DNA of 64,000 nt from Siphonodentalium dalli (GCA_032622095.1 CP136066.1:45666911-45730910); one strand, 5' to 3'; shown: positions 1 through 12,450, counted from the first letter of the stretch. Translations and numbers: made by a program. The notes: a model not told the origin generated them from the sequence alone.

Positions 1-1126
1 TCAACAATTGGAAATTTCATAACTTACACAAGTTTCGGACCGAAAATAGGTTTAAATTGTTCTGATAGTTTGATTTTCCATGCAACGAGTATATTCACTT
101 CGAAATGCGTTTCTTTTTGTAGAAAAAAACGTCGAATATTTCCAAACTTTTAGGACTACAATGGATATCAGTAGGATATGCAAATGGGATTTCAGGTATG
201 GACTGGGCTTTTGGTCTGGTTTAAGTTATGCAGTTGAAAGAAAGGACACTGAACTAAACAAAAGATAAATAAACATTATATGACCGAGATCCTGATTTCA
301 TTGTCCAATTTAATGTATTTCTTATATAAATAAAAGACTCAAGTTCAAATAAAGAGAGGATACTATAGTTTTTGAGTGAATACCGTAATTATTAAATGAG
401 TTACTAGCAGTGAAAATATCAATTTTCAATTAGCGATCGCGGGTCGCGAGTTGAACATTGATATTCCACTGCTAGTCATGAATGAAATAATATGGGATGC
501 TCTCAAAACATCATAGGTGTTCTATTCAATATATGCTTTAACCATGTCGATAATTATTTTTAATGTATGAATATTCCTTACGTAATACCAAACAAATAAG
601 TTCTCACAAAGCGTACACGAAATTTCAGTTGAAAATTGATTTGAGTTGTTCGCCAGCTAACAGCCAACGAACCACTTACAAATAACGATAAATTAGTCGT
701 CCGCTAAAGAAAATATTGTACACAAATTATCAATAAAAGAGACAAATAATTATGGAAGAATGCCAATTTAATATACCGAATAACAATAAAATAACATTCT
801 AATCACGAAATAATATAATTATTTCAGTTTAAACAAGTCTTTATTTTATCATTTTTATTTCGGTAGTTCCGTCGCGCATTGATATTCGTTCACTATAATA
901 ATCATCAGCATCACCACCACCACAATCATTGTCCTCGTCATTTTCATCATCATATTTCACCTAATTTAACAACGGCAATATACATATATAATGCAAAATC
1001 AGCTTCTGATACACGTTCATTTGCAAAGCGAACCCGCGAGCAAGAATCATCACACATTATTAACTGGTGGAATTCACCAAGCATGATACCAAATCAATCT
1101 GTTTACCTCGAATCCGGAATTATCTG
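1..1126. other. Non-coding, no gene recognised
   Basis: AT-rich sequence with no recognisable coding segment on either strand. It holds the palindrome at 362-516, annotated separately. A short His-rich open frame near 880-1127 comes from a CAC/CAT-rich stretch and has no family features. Confidence 0.5.
362..516. repeat. Imperfect palindrome of about 155 bp, MITE-like
   Basis: The halves are inverted copies. The ACTAGCAGTG near 402 pairs with CACTGCTAGT near 467, and similarity continues outward on both sides to about 362 and 516. The centre lies at GCGATCGCGGGTCGCGA. No target-site duplication was identified. This structure is typical of short non-autonomous DNA transposons. Confidence 0.5.
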
Positions 1127-1264
1127 ACCCGTTCACCGATAACGTGATTGTGTACATAGATTTACTACTGAATAGAGCTAGAACCTGAAGTATCAGACCC
1201 GTACACCGATAACGTGATTGTGTACATAGATTTACTACTGAATAGAGCTAGACAGGTAGAAATA
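1127..1264. repeat. Tandem duplication, 69-bp unit x2
   Basis: A block beginning GACCCGT at 1127 recurs at 1196 and is nearly identical over roughly 60 bp (both contain GATAACGTGATTGTGTACAT). It is a simple local duplication in non-coding DNA. Confidence 0.75.
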
Positions 1265-2469
1265 TATAGTAATGCATATATACCCAATTCTGTATGTTGA
1301 AACCGCAAATTACAGAATGTTTCAAAAACGTTCCAAAAAAGTATGTCTTATCTTTGAACAATATTAACTAATTATGTTGATACTGTCCCTGACGACTTCC
1401 ACACTCTCGTGGTAATGTGATGAAGTTCCCGGAAATGTCTTAAAGTTACCCAAGTTAATAATAGTGCATGTATAAATGTAGAAACCAAATATTCTAATAT
1501 TCCAAATATTCTACCAAAAATGACCACCCCCAGCAGTCTACAGTAGGAATATTTCTTGAGTTATGCTATATCAAAGCTATCACTTTAATCGCGTTAATAT
1601 TGTGCGATTTGTTTAACTGTGTAAATTTATCAATTTTCAACAACCAGTGTATCTTTATTACAATTTCGGGAACAGGCATGGTATTTTGTCATAAACAGCA
1701 TGTGAGCTGGACCAATACAAAACCAAAATTTATCCAGCTCAGTGTCAACATGAGATTCCTAATGGTGCCACCATAATGCGGAATGTTGAGATTTCAGAAA
1801 TTTAATTATATATTCCGATATATACGTCACATATACATGTAATAATTTGAAGATATATGCTGTTGCTGAATTTCAAACAGAGATATTTGATTTTATTTCT
1901 CCATTTAACATGGTCTAGAAATTGTATTGAACTGTCGTACACTCCGTTATTATGCAACAATAAAATGTTCCGCTTCAAAGATATATTTGGAATTCCTGAC
2001 CACCAGTCACAACAACACTCTAAAGCTATTCCAACATTATTTTTGGCTTTGGTCCGCTGATACAACATGCAACTATTAAAAAATATATATAAAGCAAATG
2101 CGACTATAAACTATACTTAAAAATACTAAATAATGATATTTTGTAATTGAAAAATTAATGCGATAGTTATTGCTATACAAAAAGTGGATAAGGAGAACAC
2201 CACAACTTAGTATTTTACTACATGTATAGTCAGGGGGACTGCATGTACATACGAACAAAAACAGTATTCGCCAATCCATTGACCAGATAATATGTGTGGG
2301 TGAAGTAATTGTTTTATAATTTGCCGGTCACATTAGCTCATTCAATGCCGCTTGGCAAGGGCGAATTTCAGCACTGCGATTTTTCAATATGCAAGGAGAG
2401 GTGAACAAGGTAACAATTAACAAAACGCAAATAAAAAATTTGGCTACATATGTTATGTACTGTTATATG

Positions 2470-2715
2470 TTTTGCTTTACAGATATCATTGGAAGAGAAC
2501 GCGAGAGGTGAGTGCAACGTTTCTTATTTATATTTAAATTCAATTAATGTGTTCTCATAGACCCATAGGCATGCATGTTTTGAACGGTTATGTTTAGTTT
2601 TACAGATAGCATTGGAAGCGAACGCGAAGGCTGATTATAACGTTTCTAATTTCTAATTAAATTCAATTAATTTATTATCATTGACCCGTAAGTAATACAT
2701 ATAGTATAATATTTA
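2470..2715. repeat. Diverged direct duplication, about 123-bp spacing
   Basis: TTTTACAG-like sequence followed by CATTGGAAG and CGAACGCGA occurs at about 2479 and again at about 2602, and the similarity runs on through CGTTTCT and AATTCAATTAAT. The first copy is bounded by an acceptor-like AG and a GTGAGT donor-like sequence, so a micro-exon is possible. The second copy has lost the GT. Confidence 0.5.
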
Positions 2716-4529
2716 GAATTTGAGATAACATATATTATTGCACTCACAGTGCTTTTTTTTGGCGAAATACAGCAAAATTCAGAAGGTTTCAAATTGGTCA
2801 ATACAAATTTTAATCCTTGGACAATGCAAACTGTTACAAAACACGTAAATACTGTGAGTACGTATAGTCCACATAACTCACTTCTATGATCAATTAGTTA
2901 AGAATTATATCGATCTAAAATTGAGTTTACCACAAGCTACATTTTAGGGTGTGCAATGATCACACAACACAAGTGTGTGAGCTGGTTAGCGTTACAACAA
3001 ACTCGTGTAACGCTAACCACCCCACACACTTCTGTTGTTTTATCTATTTTCACCATGCATATAACATTAGACAGAATGGATAAATACAAAACATGTAACA
3101 TAATTATTATATATATCAAATAATTACAATAAACGTTGTGTCTCACAGTGACATGGTGGCAGTGCAATTTCCCCTATTTAATTTCCCCAAATATTGACGA
3201 CACCATATGCCATATGCTCTCCGGATGAAGACAAAGGCTGCGGACAATTTATTATGGTGGAGTTTGGTGACAATTGGTCGTCATAATTAATATGCCATAG
3301 CAAGCCATGTCGCCCTCTGCTAATTCGCACAATGAGTCTACCGAGCTCAATACCAGCGACGATCGATATCTGAAAATTTTGTCGCTGTTGATCTTTACTC
3401 AACACGCAGTGTTATATTTTTGCATGCTGGCACACATGTCCACTTGATAACTTAATGAATAACCCAGTTCTGTCAACAGCCATGATTGTTCTTACTGAGA
3501 ACAAATCGCCCGTGTAATTTCTCAGCAAATGTAAGTGAGTCAAACCTTATGCGTAGAACTAAACGTCGCAAAATAAAAAACGCAATTGGGGAACTGTCTT
3601 AATACGCAATTGGGGAACTGTCATGAAATTAATATAAGTAGATAAAATGCATGCATTGAGATCATATTAAAAAAACGTACCACATGTAATATATGCGAGT
3701 CAATGGGGAATTGCTACCGGGCCACGTCAAATACAATTCTGGACGATCGATCGTGATATTATTTATATTGTAGCGAATACAATTTAGCAAAACGTAATGA
3801 GTAGATATCAATCTTGGTGAAACGCAGTTGGTTAATTGGTCCAGTGGACTCATTGTGCGGAAACACAGCGGGCAACATGGCTGGCTATGGCATATTAATT
3901 ATGACGACCAATTGTCACCAAACTCCACCATAATATTGTTTGTTTTTGTCTATCATGTATAAACACTTATGCATGTACTGTATGGTGTGCAAGAAGAGTG
4001 CATGGTTAGTGTGCAAGGACCCCACCCACCCCACATGTGATGTCATTCTAAGTATTAACATAATTGTTTTTGTAATACTTACATATATGTTTGTATGAAA
4101 TCGCTTTATATAATGTACATAAATTATATAAATAAAAAAATGAAAAGAAACAAAAAAATAATAATAAATTGTCACGCCTACTATGCCATCGCTACTGTGG
4201 TACGTGTGTCCGCAGCCAAAGCTGAATGTTTGTATGAAAGAGTTGAATCATTTTTTTAAATAAATAAAAAATCGTAACACTGATGAAATTTAATGCATGA
4301 GACCCATTGTTCGGCAGTATCCTTTTACTGATAATGGTATATCACTATATCCAGTGAAATACGCGAAGCTCAGACGGAGATTTATACCTAACTAAAGACC
4401 ATTTATTAAATGAAAATTGGCATTTACGAAATAACACGCAGACAGTATTTCCAATGAGAAACCATACCATACTTAGCCCTGAGTTCTAAGAATTCAATCC
4501 GTTTATATAAATCTTTCCTTTCGCGTTTG
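2716..4529. other. Non-coding region with inverted and short direct repeats
   Basis: No gene is recognised. About 50 bp at 3253-3301 are repeated in inverted orientation at about 3886-3934. A short hairpin sits near 2980-3023 (GGTTAGCGTTAC / GTAACGCTAACC). A 21-bp-spaced direct repeat around ACGCAATTGGGGAACTGTC is at 3580-3625. Open frames here are short and overlap these repeats. Confidence 0.5.
3253..3934. repeat. Inverted repeat pair, arms about 50 bp, spacer about 580 bp
   Basis: The left arm at about 3253-3301 reads as the reverse complement of the right arm at about 3886-3934 (GACGACCAATTGTCACCAAA in the right arm). The arrangement could be the ends of an old DNA transposon or an inverted duplication. 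No target duplication was found. Confidence 0.6.
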
Positions 4530-6775
4530 AAGCAACATATCACCATGACAATGTATCATCATGTAATGCAATGTACCATCATACCACGATAATGTAGCAT
4601 TGTGACAAAGTGTCACCATGTTTGTGATACGGTATCACCATTTAATGTCAAAGTACCAGCATGCAATGATAAAGTATCATCACGTAATGATACAATACCA
4701 CCATGCGATGATAACGTATCATCATGTAATGGTGATACTTTGTCATGTAGTGATAAAGTATCACCACGTAATGATAAAGTATCATCTTGTAATGATATAG
4801 AACCACAATGTAATGATAGCCTATCATCATATAACGATAAAGTATCATCATGTAATGATAAAGTATCATCATGTAACGATAGGGTATCATCATGTAATGA
4901 TAAAGTACCATCACGCAATGATAGAGTATCATAATATCATGATAGAGTGTCACCATGTAATGGTAACGTATCATCACCTTATGGTAAAGTATTAATACAA
5001 CTGATAAAGTACCATGGTGTACTTATCAATTACATCACTTAATGAGAAAGTATCATCATGTAATGGTACAGTATCATCATGTAATAATAAAGTATCATTG
5101 TTTTATGATAAAGTATCACCATGTACGGATACAGTATCGTCGTGTTATGATGAAGTAACATCATGTGTGATAGCGTAACGTCATGACATGATAAAGTGTC
5201 ATCAACGATAATGTATCATCATGACAAAGTGTCACCATGTAGTGATACGATATCACCATATAATGTCAAAGTGCCATCATGCAATGATAAAGTATCATAA
5301 TGCAATGATAAAGTACCATCATGCAATGGTAAAATACCATCATGCAATGATAAAATACCACCATGTAATGATATGGTATCCTCATATAATGATAAAGTAC
5401 CATCATGTAATGATACAGTACCATCATGCAATGATAAAGTATCATCATTACATGATAAGGTATCCTCATGTGATGGTAAAGTACCACCATATAATAATAT
5501 AGTAACCTCATTTATTGATAAAGTACCAACATGTAATGATGGAGTATCATTATGTAACGATAGAGTATCAGCGTGTAATAATAGAGTACCATCATGTAAG
5601 GATAGAGTATCATACTATCATGATAGAGTGTCACCGAGTACTGGTAAAGTATCATCGCCTTGTGCTAAAGTATCATTACGAGTGATAAAGTACCATCATG
5701 TTCTTGTCAAGTACATTACTTAATGACAAAGTATCATCATGTAATGGTAAAGTATCATCATGTAATGATAAAGTATCATTATTTTATGATAAAGTATCAC
5801 CATGTACGGATAAAGTATCGTCGCGTTATGATGAAGTAGCACAATGTGTGATAACGTACAGTCATGACATGATAAATAATCATTACGTAATGATAAACTC
5901 CCATTTTATCATGATCAAGTGCCATTTTATCATGATAAATTATTTTCACGTAATGATAAATTATCATCGTGCAATGATAAATGTACCACCATGCAATGAT
6001 AAAGTGTTACCACGATATTATAAAGTATCAACACGTAATTATAGAGTACTATTATCCAATGATAAAGTACCACCATTTAAATATATAGTACTATCATCCA
6101 ATGATACAGTTCCACCATGGTGTGATCAAGTACCAGCATTGCATGACAAATTATCATCATATAATGTTAAAGTATCATCATGTCATGACAAAGTATCACC
6201 ATGTCGTGATAAAATACCACTATGTAATGATATAGTACTATCATTATAAAGTACCACCATGTGGTGATCACGTACCATCATTTCATGAAAAAGGGATGTT
6301 ATATAATGGTCAAATATCATCATGCCATGACAAAGTATCACCATATTGTGATAGAGTACCATCATGTAATGATAAAGTAATATTATGCAATGATATAGAA
6401 CCTCATGTAATGATAAATTACCATCATGCGATGATAAAGAACTCCAGGTAATGATTAAGTGATATCATGTTATGGTAAACTATCATCAAGTCATGACATA
6501 ATATCATCACCTGATGATAAAGTACCATCCTGAAATAATAAACGTACTATAATACAATAGAAAAGTTTCATCACATTTTGATAAAGTAGCATTATGTCAT
6601 GACAAGGTATATTGTCATGACAAGTATCAGCATGTTATAATTGAATGTCAACATGTAATGCTAAAGTACCATCATATGATGCTAAGATACCATCGTGTAA
6701 TGCTAAAGTATCATCATGTAATGCTAAAGTGCTATCATGTAATAAAAAAAGTATCTTCATGTCATGACAATTGTT
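4530..6775. repeat. Minisatellite of about 2.2 kb, 21-bp unit, with higher-order repeat
   Basis: Roughly a hundred diverged copies of a 21-bp unit. Its consensus can be written as four blocks: ATGATA, AAG, TATCAT, CATGTA. The ATGATA and TATCAT blocks are reverse complements, so complementary 6-mers alternate along the array with spacers of 3 and 6 bp. The order of variant units near 4611-5220 recurs near 5230-5890 (offsets 619-681 bp), showing a higher-order repeat. Because 21 is divisible by 3, several frames on both strands stay open (the longest is 183 codons at 5698-6249) and translate to heptads such as CNDKVSS. These are not credible genes. Confidence 0.93.
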
Positions 6776-7710
6776 CAGATAAGGCAGCAGTAGCGTTCCA
6801 TGATTATCGCATGTTCCTATATATATATATACGGACGGACGTACATATTTTGTTAAAGAAAATCCTTTTCTATGCAAGTTTCAATTATTATTACAAATCT
6901 ACACAAGAAAAAAATCAACTATTGCACATCCTTCATTTAAGATTTCTTTAAAAGATTAACATCTAATTTAAAATGCTGTAATAATCTTTTTAACGGCACA
7001 ATTTCTGTCCCAATTCACAGATAATAATTCGAGAAACATTTATTCCCGACAGAAAATTGTTTTCTTGTCTAAAATGTCTGGTGTTTGTTCGAGCATTAAC
7101 TTACCAACTGCTGCTTATTTATCTTTATGGGATGAGCGCAGTAGGGAGCCAACAAACTCCCTTGTAATCACTCCCTGACTACGTTGATGTCAAATTGATA
7201 TGAATATTCGTGTTCGTGCTTGTAATAAAGCTAAAACATGAATTAAGGGTTGAAAGAAACTTATATAATATCATGCATGGACGTGGCTTATCTTCTTCTG
7301 ACCATACCCTGCATTGATAAGCCATCTACACCCCCTCCTTAGACCAGAAAAACTTTTGATTTGAAAACAATTTGATTTAATACCACATGTGGTACATCAC
7401 GCTTTTCAAATGTTTGGGAAATTCCAACCAACGAAATCTTTAGGTTTCGAAGTTTTCAACTAGTCGTCATTACGATCTCAAATTTAACTGACTGACAGTT
7501 GTAAAAATTCAAGGCTTGGAATGAAATTCCCCTGATTTGTTTATTTGGCCTGGCTCAAGGACCCCCCCCCCCCCCACCCCCCATCTCAGACCCTCTATAG
7601 CCACGTCCCTGCTTTTGTGAGATTGGAGGGGCCCGTGTAGAACAAATTATGGTATATAGTACCCTCAAAGTAATTTCAATAATTCTTAAATTATTGGGCT
7701 CAACTCATTA
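6776..7710. other. Non-coding, no gene recognised
   Basis: Contains a short (TA)n run with GGACGGACG near 6818-6842 and a C-rich homopolymer run at 7561-7582. No coding family is recognised. Confidence 0.45.
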
Positions 7711-8355
7711 GTGGCAGCCGCAATAAGATCAACTACTTATTTCACTGGCAGTTTTGGCCCGCGCGTCAAAATTATGAACACGTCGTCATGGATCAACCAC
7801 GTATCAACCATTTTGAATGAGTTTGATTTATACGGTGCATGGCATTCACATTGTGTGGGTTCACTAAAGTTTTTCAGTCATGCTATCACGGAACAGTTAC
7901 AATACAATTATATCCAGGAATGGTCAACCACCCTTCAATCATCTGTTAAATATAAGTTATATGTGGACACAGGCCTTATTTCACAGAAGAACCCTTTTTG
8001 ATGAAACTAAGAACCTCAGAAGCAATTTTAATGTTCAAATTTCGTAGTAGACATCACCGCTTGCCCATTGAAACTGGTAGCTGTGTTGTGCTCCCCAACA
8101 ATGATAGAACATGCACTTCGTGTGGCAAAAACCTGATCGGAGATTAATAGCACGCCATATTGGAATGCGAAGCGAACACGGGCGTACGAACGAAGTTTAT
8201 TGGGAAATATTACTTGACTCATCCTAACATATTCAAAATGGCACACATATGTGCTAACCATTACAAGTCATGCGAGGAATTTGTAATATTCGTGATACAA
8301 TTTATAAATGCCAGTACCTATATTGACTCAAAAAACGTCCCTTATTCTATTTAGA
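7711..8355 (+). pseudogene. Decayed LINE ORF2 C-terminal region with zinc-knuckle motif
   Basis: The first segment (7711-8001) contains SSWINHVSTILNEF and YIQEWSTTL, resembling the region downstream of the reverse transcriptase in invertebrate LINE ORF2 proteins. After a frame change near 8000 the next segment reads FRSRHHRLPIETGS, then CTSCGKNLIGD, then HAILEC. Together these give the C-x2-C...H-x4-C zinc-knuckle-like tail of such proteins. It ends with FIGKYYLTHPNIFKM and reaches a stop near 8353. Two adjacent stop codons (TAA TAG, about 8144-8149) interrupt the knuckle and at least one frameshift is present, so the copy is dead. There is no reverse transcriptase domain here, so this is an isolated 3' remnant. 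The family name is inferred from motif order rather than from a search. Confidence 0.7.
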
Positions 8356-8583
8356 TGTCCCATTATTGTGCGACATCATTTTATATATCACATTCGCTCC
8401 AAACTTTGAATTATTAATGTAGGTTCAATATACATGTAGGCTACAATAGATACAGTATGTATACAATTTTTACACTTTAACAAGATATGAAGTACCTACT
8501 TCTGACAAAACGACTATTTAACATATGTCCATTTCAATACTCGAATCAATGAAGTGTGCACATGTGTAGCAGGGCATACGTGT

Positions 8584-8670
8584 AGAACACCACACACACA
8601 CACACAGACACACCCTCACCCACACCCACCCCCATACAACCACAAACACACCTACACACACACACCAAAA
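8584..8670. repeat. CA-rich microsatellite
   Basis: Dinucleotide CA repeats interrupted by CCC blocks. An overlapping His/Thr/Pro-rich open frame is a by-product. Confidence 0.85.
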
Positions 8671-10397
8671 TATATCGAGTACCTATACCCGGAAACTTAC
8701 CATTTTACTCACATAAGTCCTGTTTTACGGTTCACGTCTAGTCGATTTAGATAAATGTATAGCAATTATTTCATACCCAAAATAAATAGGTACATGTTTA
8801 ATATGGCGTGTATTTATATCGACCCAAACACGACCCTTGTCTTATTATAATCTATTCCTTTTTTGTACTATTGTATATGTGTTTTCTAATAGCTTTGTTA
8901 CATGTATATGTATGTACCTCTGATTGCCAAATTGACGCATGATTTGATGAATTGGCGCTGGAAACCCAGTCATTTCTGGAGTGGGCGACCGGCGAAATAT
9001 TGTGTAATTCTCAAAACGCCATTGTATTGGTAATGAGAAATTAAATAATTTATTTAATTTAATTTAATTTATTTGAACTGTTGTAAGTAAATAGTGTAAA
9101 CAAGGAACACCGAAGCGGTTGGAGAAATATATGTGACTACGATTTGTACTCACAAACAAAATCTACAAGACAATAAATTTTAATTAGTGTTGCATGGGTG
9201 AAGTGCTTCGCAAGTTAGAAAACCGAGTACCGATTGGCTAGCTCCGATAACCTAACAACCTCTCAACTTATGGTCGGTAAAATAGCTTTTAGGTTATCTA
9301 TGCCATGTCACACTTATTAATAGCTCCTGTTAGAAATCACCAGTAATATACCATTGGTCTCCGGCAAATGTACAGAAAATTATCCGTGCATTATTTCATA
9401 GTATCGGCGATCTCGTCACAAACCAAAACAGTATATATAACATACATTGTATCACCGGTGTTCCCGTCTACTTTGAACAAGGTATTCGTTCAACTGAACA
9501 AAATAAAATGCAATTGAAATGGTCTTTATTGGTAACTCAAGGTTCAAATTATCAGAAAAGTTAACTTTTCGTCAATTAAATAACCATCAAATAGAGAACT
9601 GAGAGTATTTATGGTCGGGAGAATTCAGGAATTTGCATGCTGACAGGGTGTTGTGGTGTTTCGCCTCCCCCGACTTTGGTAAATTGTGTTATTAGTTAAA
9701 TATTTCATGCCTGATACAACATTAGTAATAAATTTTACACCTCTGGTAGGTTCAAATTTTTCTGATAGTCCTATTTGGCAACCAGTATTTAGTATGATTT
9801 TTATTCAGACCAAATGTCGCCCATTGTTCTACATTCAGTCTAATTGTTGTACTGAAATGATAGCGGTATCATAGAGGTTTCCAACAGTTGAAAATCTAGA
9901 GATTTCCAGTTGGAGAAAAAACGTAAAAATTCGATGGTTATGGTTTGATGAATTTCAGAAACTGTTGGATACCCCAACAACGCATCTAGTCACGTCCCTA
10001 TATATAGTTCAATTGGTACTAACCTAATTATTAATATAATAGTGTACGATTAATAATGGTTGATTTCCGCGGTGAAATGAAACCTGTGTGATATTTCACA
10101 CCAATGTGTTCGTACACATTACTAAAAAATAAATGTATTTACTGTTGTAAAACCCTTCATAGTATTGACCGCGGAATAATTAAAATTTCTCGCGACAAGT
10201 ATAACAGTCGTGAATTGTAATATTGTTCGTTGGTAACTTTTGTTATTATAATCGTACATGTACAATTCGTTTTATATATTCAAATTGAAAATATTACGGG
10301 AAATAAATGGAATTGTAATACGACCTTGCCTAAACCTACATACGAGGCTCGTCCTGATTGGTCAGTAGCCTCTATTCCCATGGAGACACAACCGTCG

Positions 10398-10439
10398 TTT
10401 TGTGGTACAATTCTAGATATTCTGAATTGTACCACAAAA
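10398..10439. repeat. Hairpin with perfect 15-bp arms
   Basis: TTTTGTGGTACAATT (10398-10412) pairs perfectly with AATTGTACCACAAAA (10425-10439) across a 12-nt centre. A further partial copy, TGTGGTACAATC, follows at about 10444. It may be a small MITE remnant. Confidence 0.7.
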
Positions 10440-10882
10440 TAATGTGGTACAATCAGTGAAATGCTGTCCACGCCCCAACCTTTCAGAAGTTAAACAAAAC
10501 GGGCATTGGTTAATGTCATGCTATATATATAAACTGAATAAAGAGACATGTAATGACTACCTACTGCACTATACTGAATTTTATTTAAGATATAACAAAA
10601 ATAAGTCTTAACGATTTGGCGAGTAGAACGACGTATATGTCATCTATCGGTTGAGGAGTAGAACGACATATATGTCGTTTCAGGAAGTGTTATTTTATGT
10701 AGACATAACTTCAATAAATCATATGATTTATAAATGATTTGTATAGGATTTATTTTGATTAATATAATGTCCCGAATGTATAAGTGCAAATGATTATGAT
10801 AACACACTTTAACGAAAAATGCACATAAATTAAAACGAATTATTGGACACTTTTGACCCGAACTTGTTAATAATTATTGCTA

Positions 10883-11008
10883 TGACGTTGACGTTAAATT
10901 TACTCATGACGTCATGTATATGACGTTACAGATACTCTCCAACTGAATTTTGCCAAAAAGGCAATGAAAATGGGTCGCCGTTCAATAGTGACGTCATGTT
11001 TGACGTTA
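10883..11008 (+). promoter_or_regulatory. Cluster of CRE/ATF motifs upstream of the FReD exon
   Basis: Two perfect TGACGTCA palindromes lie at 10907-10914 and 10989-10996. Additional TGACG half-sites are near 10883, 10922 and 11001. TGACGTCA is the classical CREB/ATF binding sequence. The cluster is 0.8-0.9 kb upstream of the FReD exon and just upstream of a TATA-like sequence at 11072. That it regulates this gene is inference. Confidence 0.35.
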
Positions 11009-11071
11009 CAGTTCTAAGAGAAGAACTGTTTGGTGGAAAATTATACCACGCAGGGCTAGAAACTGTGCTAT

Positions 11072-11079
11072 TATATAAG
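11072..11079 (+). promoter_or_regulatory. TATA-box candidate
   Basis: TATATAAG lies about 75 bp downstream of the second CRE palindrome. A palindromic insertion begins some 50 bp further on, so if this was the ancestral promoter its 5' leader has been disrupted. Confidence 0.25.
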
Positions 11080-11130
11080 GTTGAACGTATTTAACTACAA
11101 TTTCGACCAAAACATACAGTCGAATTACAA

Positions 11131-11275
11131 AAGAAATAAATACACAGCGTATCGGCGTGTATAGTATAATTTGACCACAGGAAACTAATTGTATGACTCC
11201 GCTTCGCGTCGTCCTACAATATTCTTTGTGGTCAAATTTTACTGTAAACGCCGATGCGCAGTGTATTTATTTCTT
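11131..11275. repeat. Palindromic MITE-like element, about 145 bp
   Basis: The left arm starts AAGAAATAAATACACAGCG and the right arm is its near reverse complement ending at TATTTATTTCTT. The inner arms share TTTGACCACA / TTGTGGTCAAA. The centre lies near GACTCCGCTTCGCGTCGTC. It sits in the presumed upstream region of the FReD exon. No clear target duplication was found. Confidence 0.65.
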
Positions 11276-11559
11276 AAATATAATATATGTGAACTATATA
11301 TATTTATCTACGACTACTGTTGAAAGAACACTTGTGTTATTGATGGACATGGATTAACATGTACTGATGTGAGGGTATCGTTGATATATTTATAGTTGGA
11401 GATGGTGTAAACTCGTCTAAACGCGTAAGTAAAAGTAAAATGTAGAATTGTGAGTGAATAATCTCATTCCGGACAGAGACGAACGAATAATGTCATTCCG
11501 GACAAACGAATAATACACGTGTAAGATCATTTTGGTGCCCACTCACTAGAATGGTGACA

Positions 11560-11567
11560 TATAAATA
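11560..11567 (+). promoter_or_regulatory. TATA-box candidate near the FReD exon
   Basis: TATAAATA lies about 250 bp upstream of the FReD splice acceptor. A transcript starting about 30 bp downstream would have no usable ATG before the exon, so an intervening coding exon or a different promoter would be needed. Confidence 0.25.
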
Positions 11568-11812
11568 GACACGAGATAAGTGTCGATACAAGGAGAGCGT
11601 GAGTCAATATAATAATAGAAGTCTGAGGATCTCAAGTCGAATCTAAAGGCCTGGCTATATACAACATTGTTCTAAAACAAACAATATCATTTCCCGACAA
11701 TTGTTTTCTTTGCAAGATTTTCCAGAATCATCAATACGACTTTTACTATCTTATGAATATGTCATGTAAAATATAAATATTAAACCGTTATTGTATCTTA
11801 TTCTCCAATCAG

Positions 11813-12450
11813 ACTGTAAAGACTTGATGGACGCCGGCTTCGATACAGATGGCGTGTACACCATCAACCCGGGTGGTTCAGGTGAACTGAGTGCGGCTTG
11901 TGACATGACGACCGACTGTGGAGGCTGGACAATATTTCAACAAAGATCCAACGGCCTGGTCGATTTTTACCGGAAATGGGCGGAATATGTCGAGGGATTC
12001 GGCAGCAAATCGACGAATGGTGAGTACTGGCTCGGCCTGGAAGCGATTCATCAAATGACCAACATGGGCCCAACCGAGCTGTATGTTAAACTCACTTCGG
12101 CTGATGGGGAGGACAAATATGCGAAGTACTCTAACTTCGCCATCGGTAACAACGCCAGCCTATATACGATCACCACAACATGGGGAGAAGGACCAGCAAA
12201 GGACTCACTACGGTTACATGAAGGTCGACCATTCAGCACATATGACAATGACCACAGCCCAGCAAATTGTAATGAATGTTCCGTCAGCTTTCACGGAGCG
12301 TGGTGGTATAATTGCTGTTACAGGTCCAACTTGAACGGTGAATACCTTAACAGCGCCTCAACAACAACACGAACCGGTATGGAGTGGGAGGACGCATTCG
12401 GTGCTTATCACTCTGTGAGAAGCACAACAATGATGCTCAGACGCAAGTGA
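11813..12450 (+). CDS. Fibrinogen-related domain (FReD) protein, terminal exon
   Basis: This exon encodes an essentially complete fibrinogen C-terminal globular domain of about 213 residues, ending at TGA 12448-12450. Landmarks in order are DCKDLMDAG at the N-terminus, CGGWTIFQQR, FYRKWAEYVEGFG, GEYWLGLEAIH, a calcium-site-like YDNDHS, the NCNECS cysteine pair, AWWYNCC and a C-terminal TMMLRRK. FReD proteins (ficolin, tachylectin, FREP and angiopoietin-like types) are usually secreted and bind acetylated sugars or other ligands, and many act in invertebrate innate recognition. The 5' boundary is set by the acceptor TTCTCCAATCAG (11801-11812). The exon enters at codon position 2, i.e. a phase-1 intron, a phase common for extracellular domain modules. 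No stop or frameshift was seen. The exon or exons for the signal peptide and any coiled coil were not identified upstream, so the specific FReD subfamily is unresolved. Confidence 0.93.

Larger units (their letters stand above)
8356..10879. other. Non-coding, possible LINE 3' flank and simple repeats
   Basis: The first part may be the 3' UTR of the LINE remnant. It includes a CA-rich tract at 8584-8670, an ATTTA-rich low-complexity stretch near 9041-9075 and the hairpin at 10398-10439. No coding exon is recognised. A hydrophobic open frame near 10230 starts with TTG and lacks an ATG. Confidence 0.45.

Noticed and set aside
5698-6249. Open frame of 183 codons and other long frames on both strands at 4.6-6.3 kb
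   Set aside because: They are by-products of a stop-poor 21-bp repeat read in several frames on both strands, with no start context or domain.
4530-6775. CRISPR-like array
   Set aside because: Units are contiguous and diverged with no spacers, and the surrounding DNA is animal-type.
10230-10442. Hydrophobic N-terminus that might be a signal peptide for the FReD gene
   Set aside because: It starts with TTG, has no ATG, its frame runs through the hairpin at 10398-10439, and no donor leads to the FReD phase.
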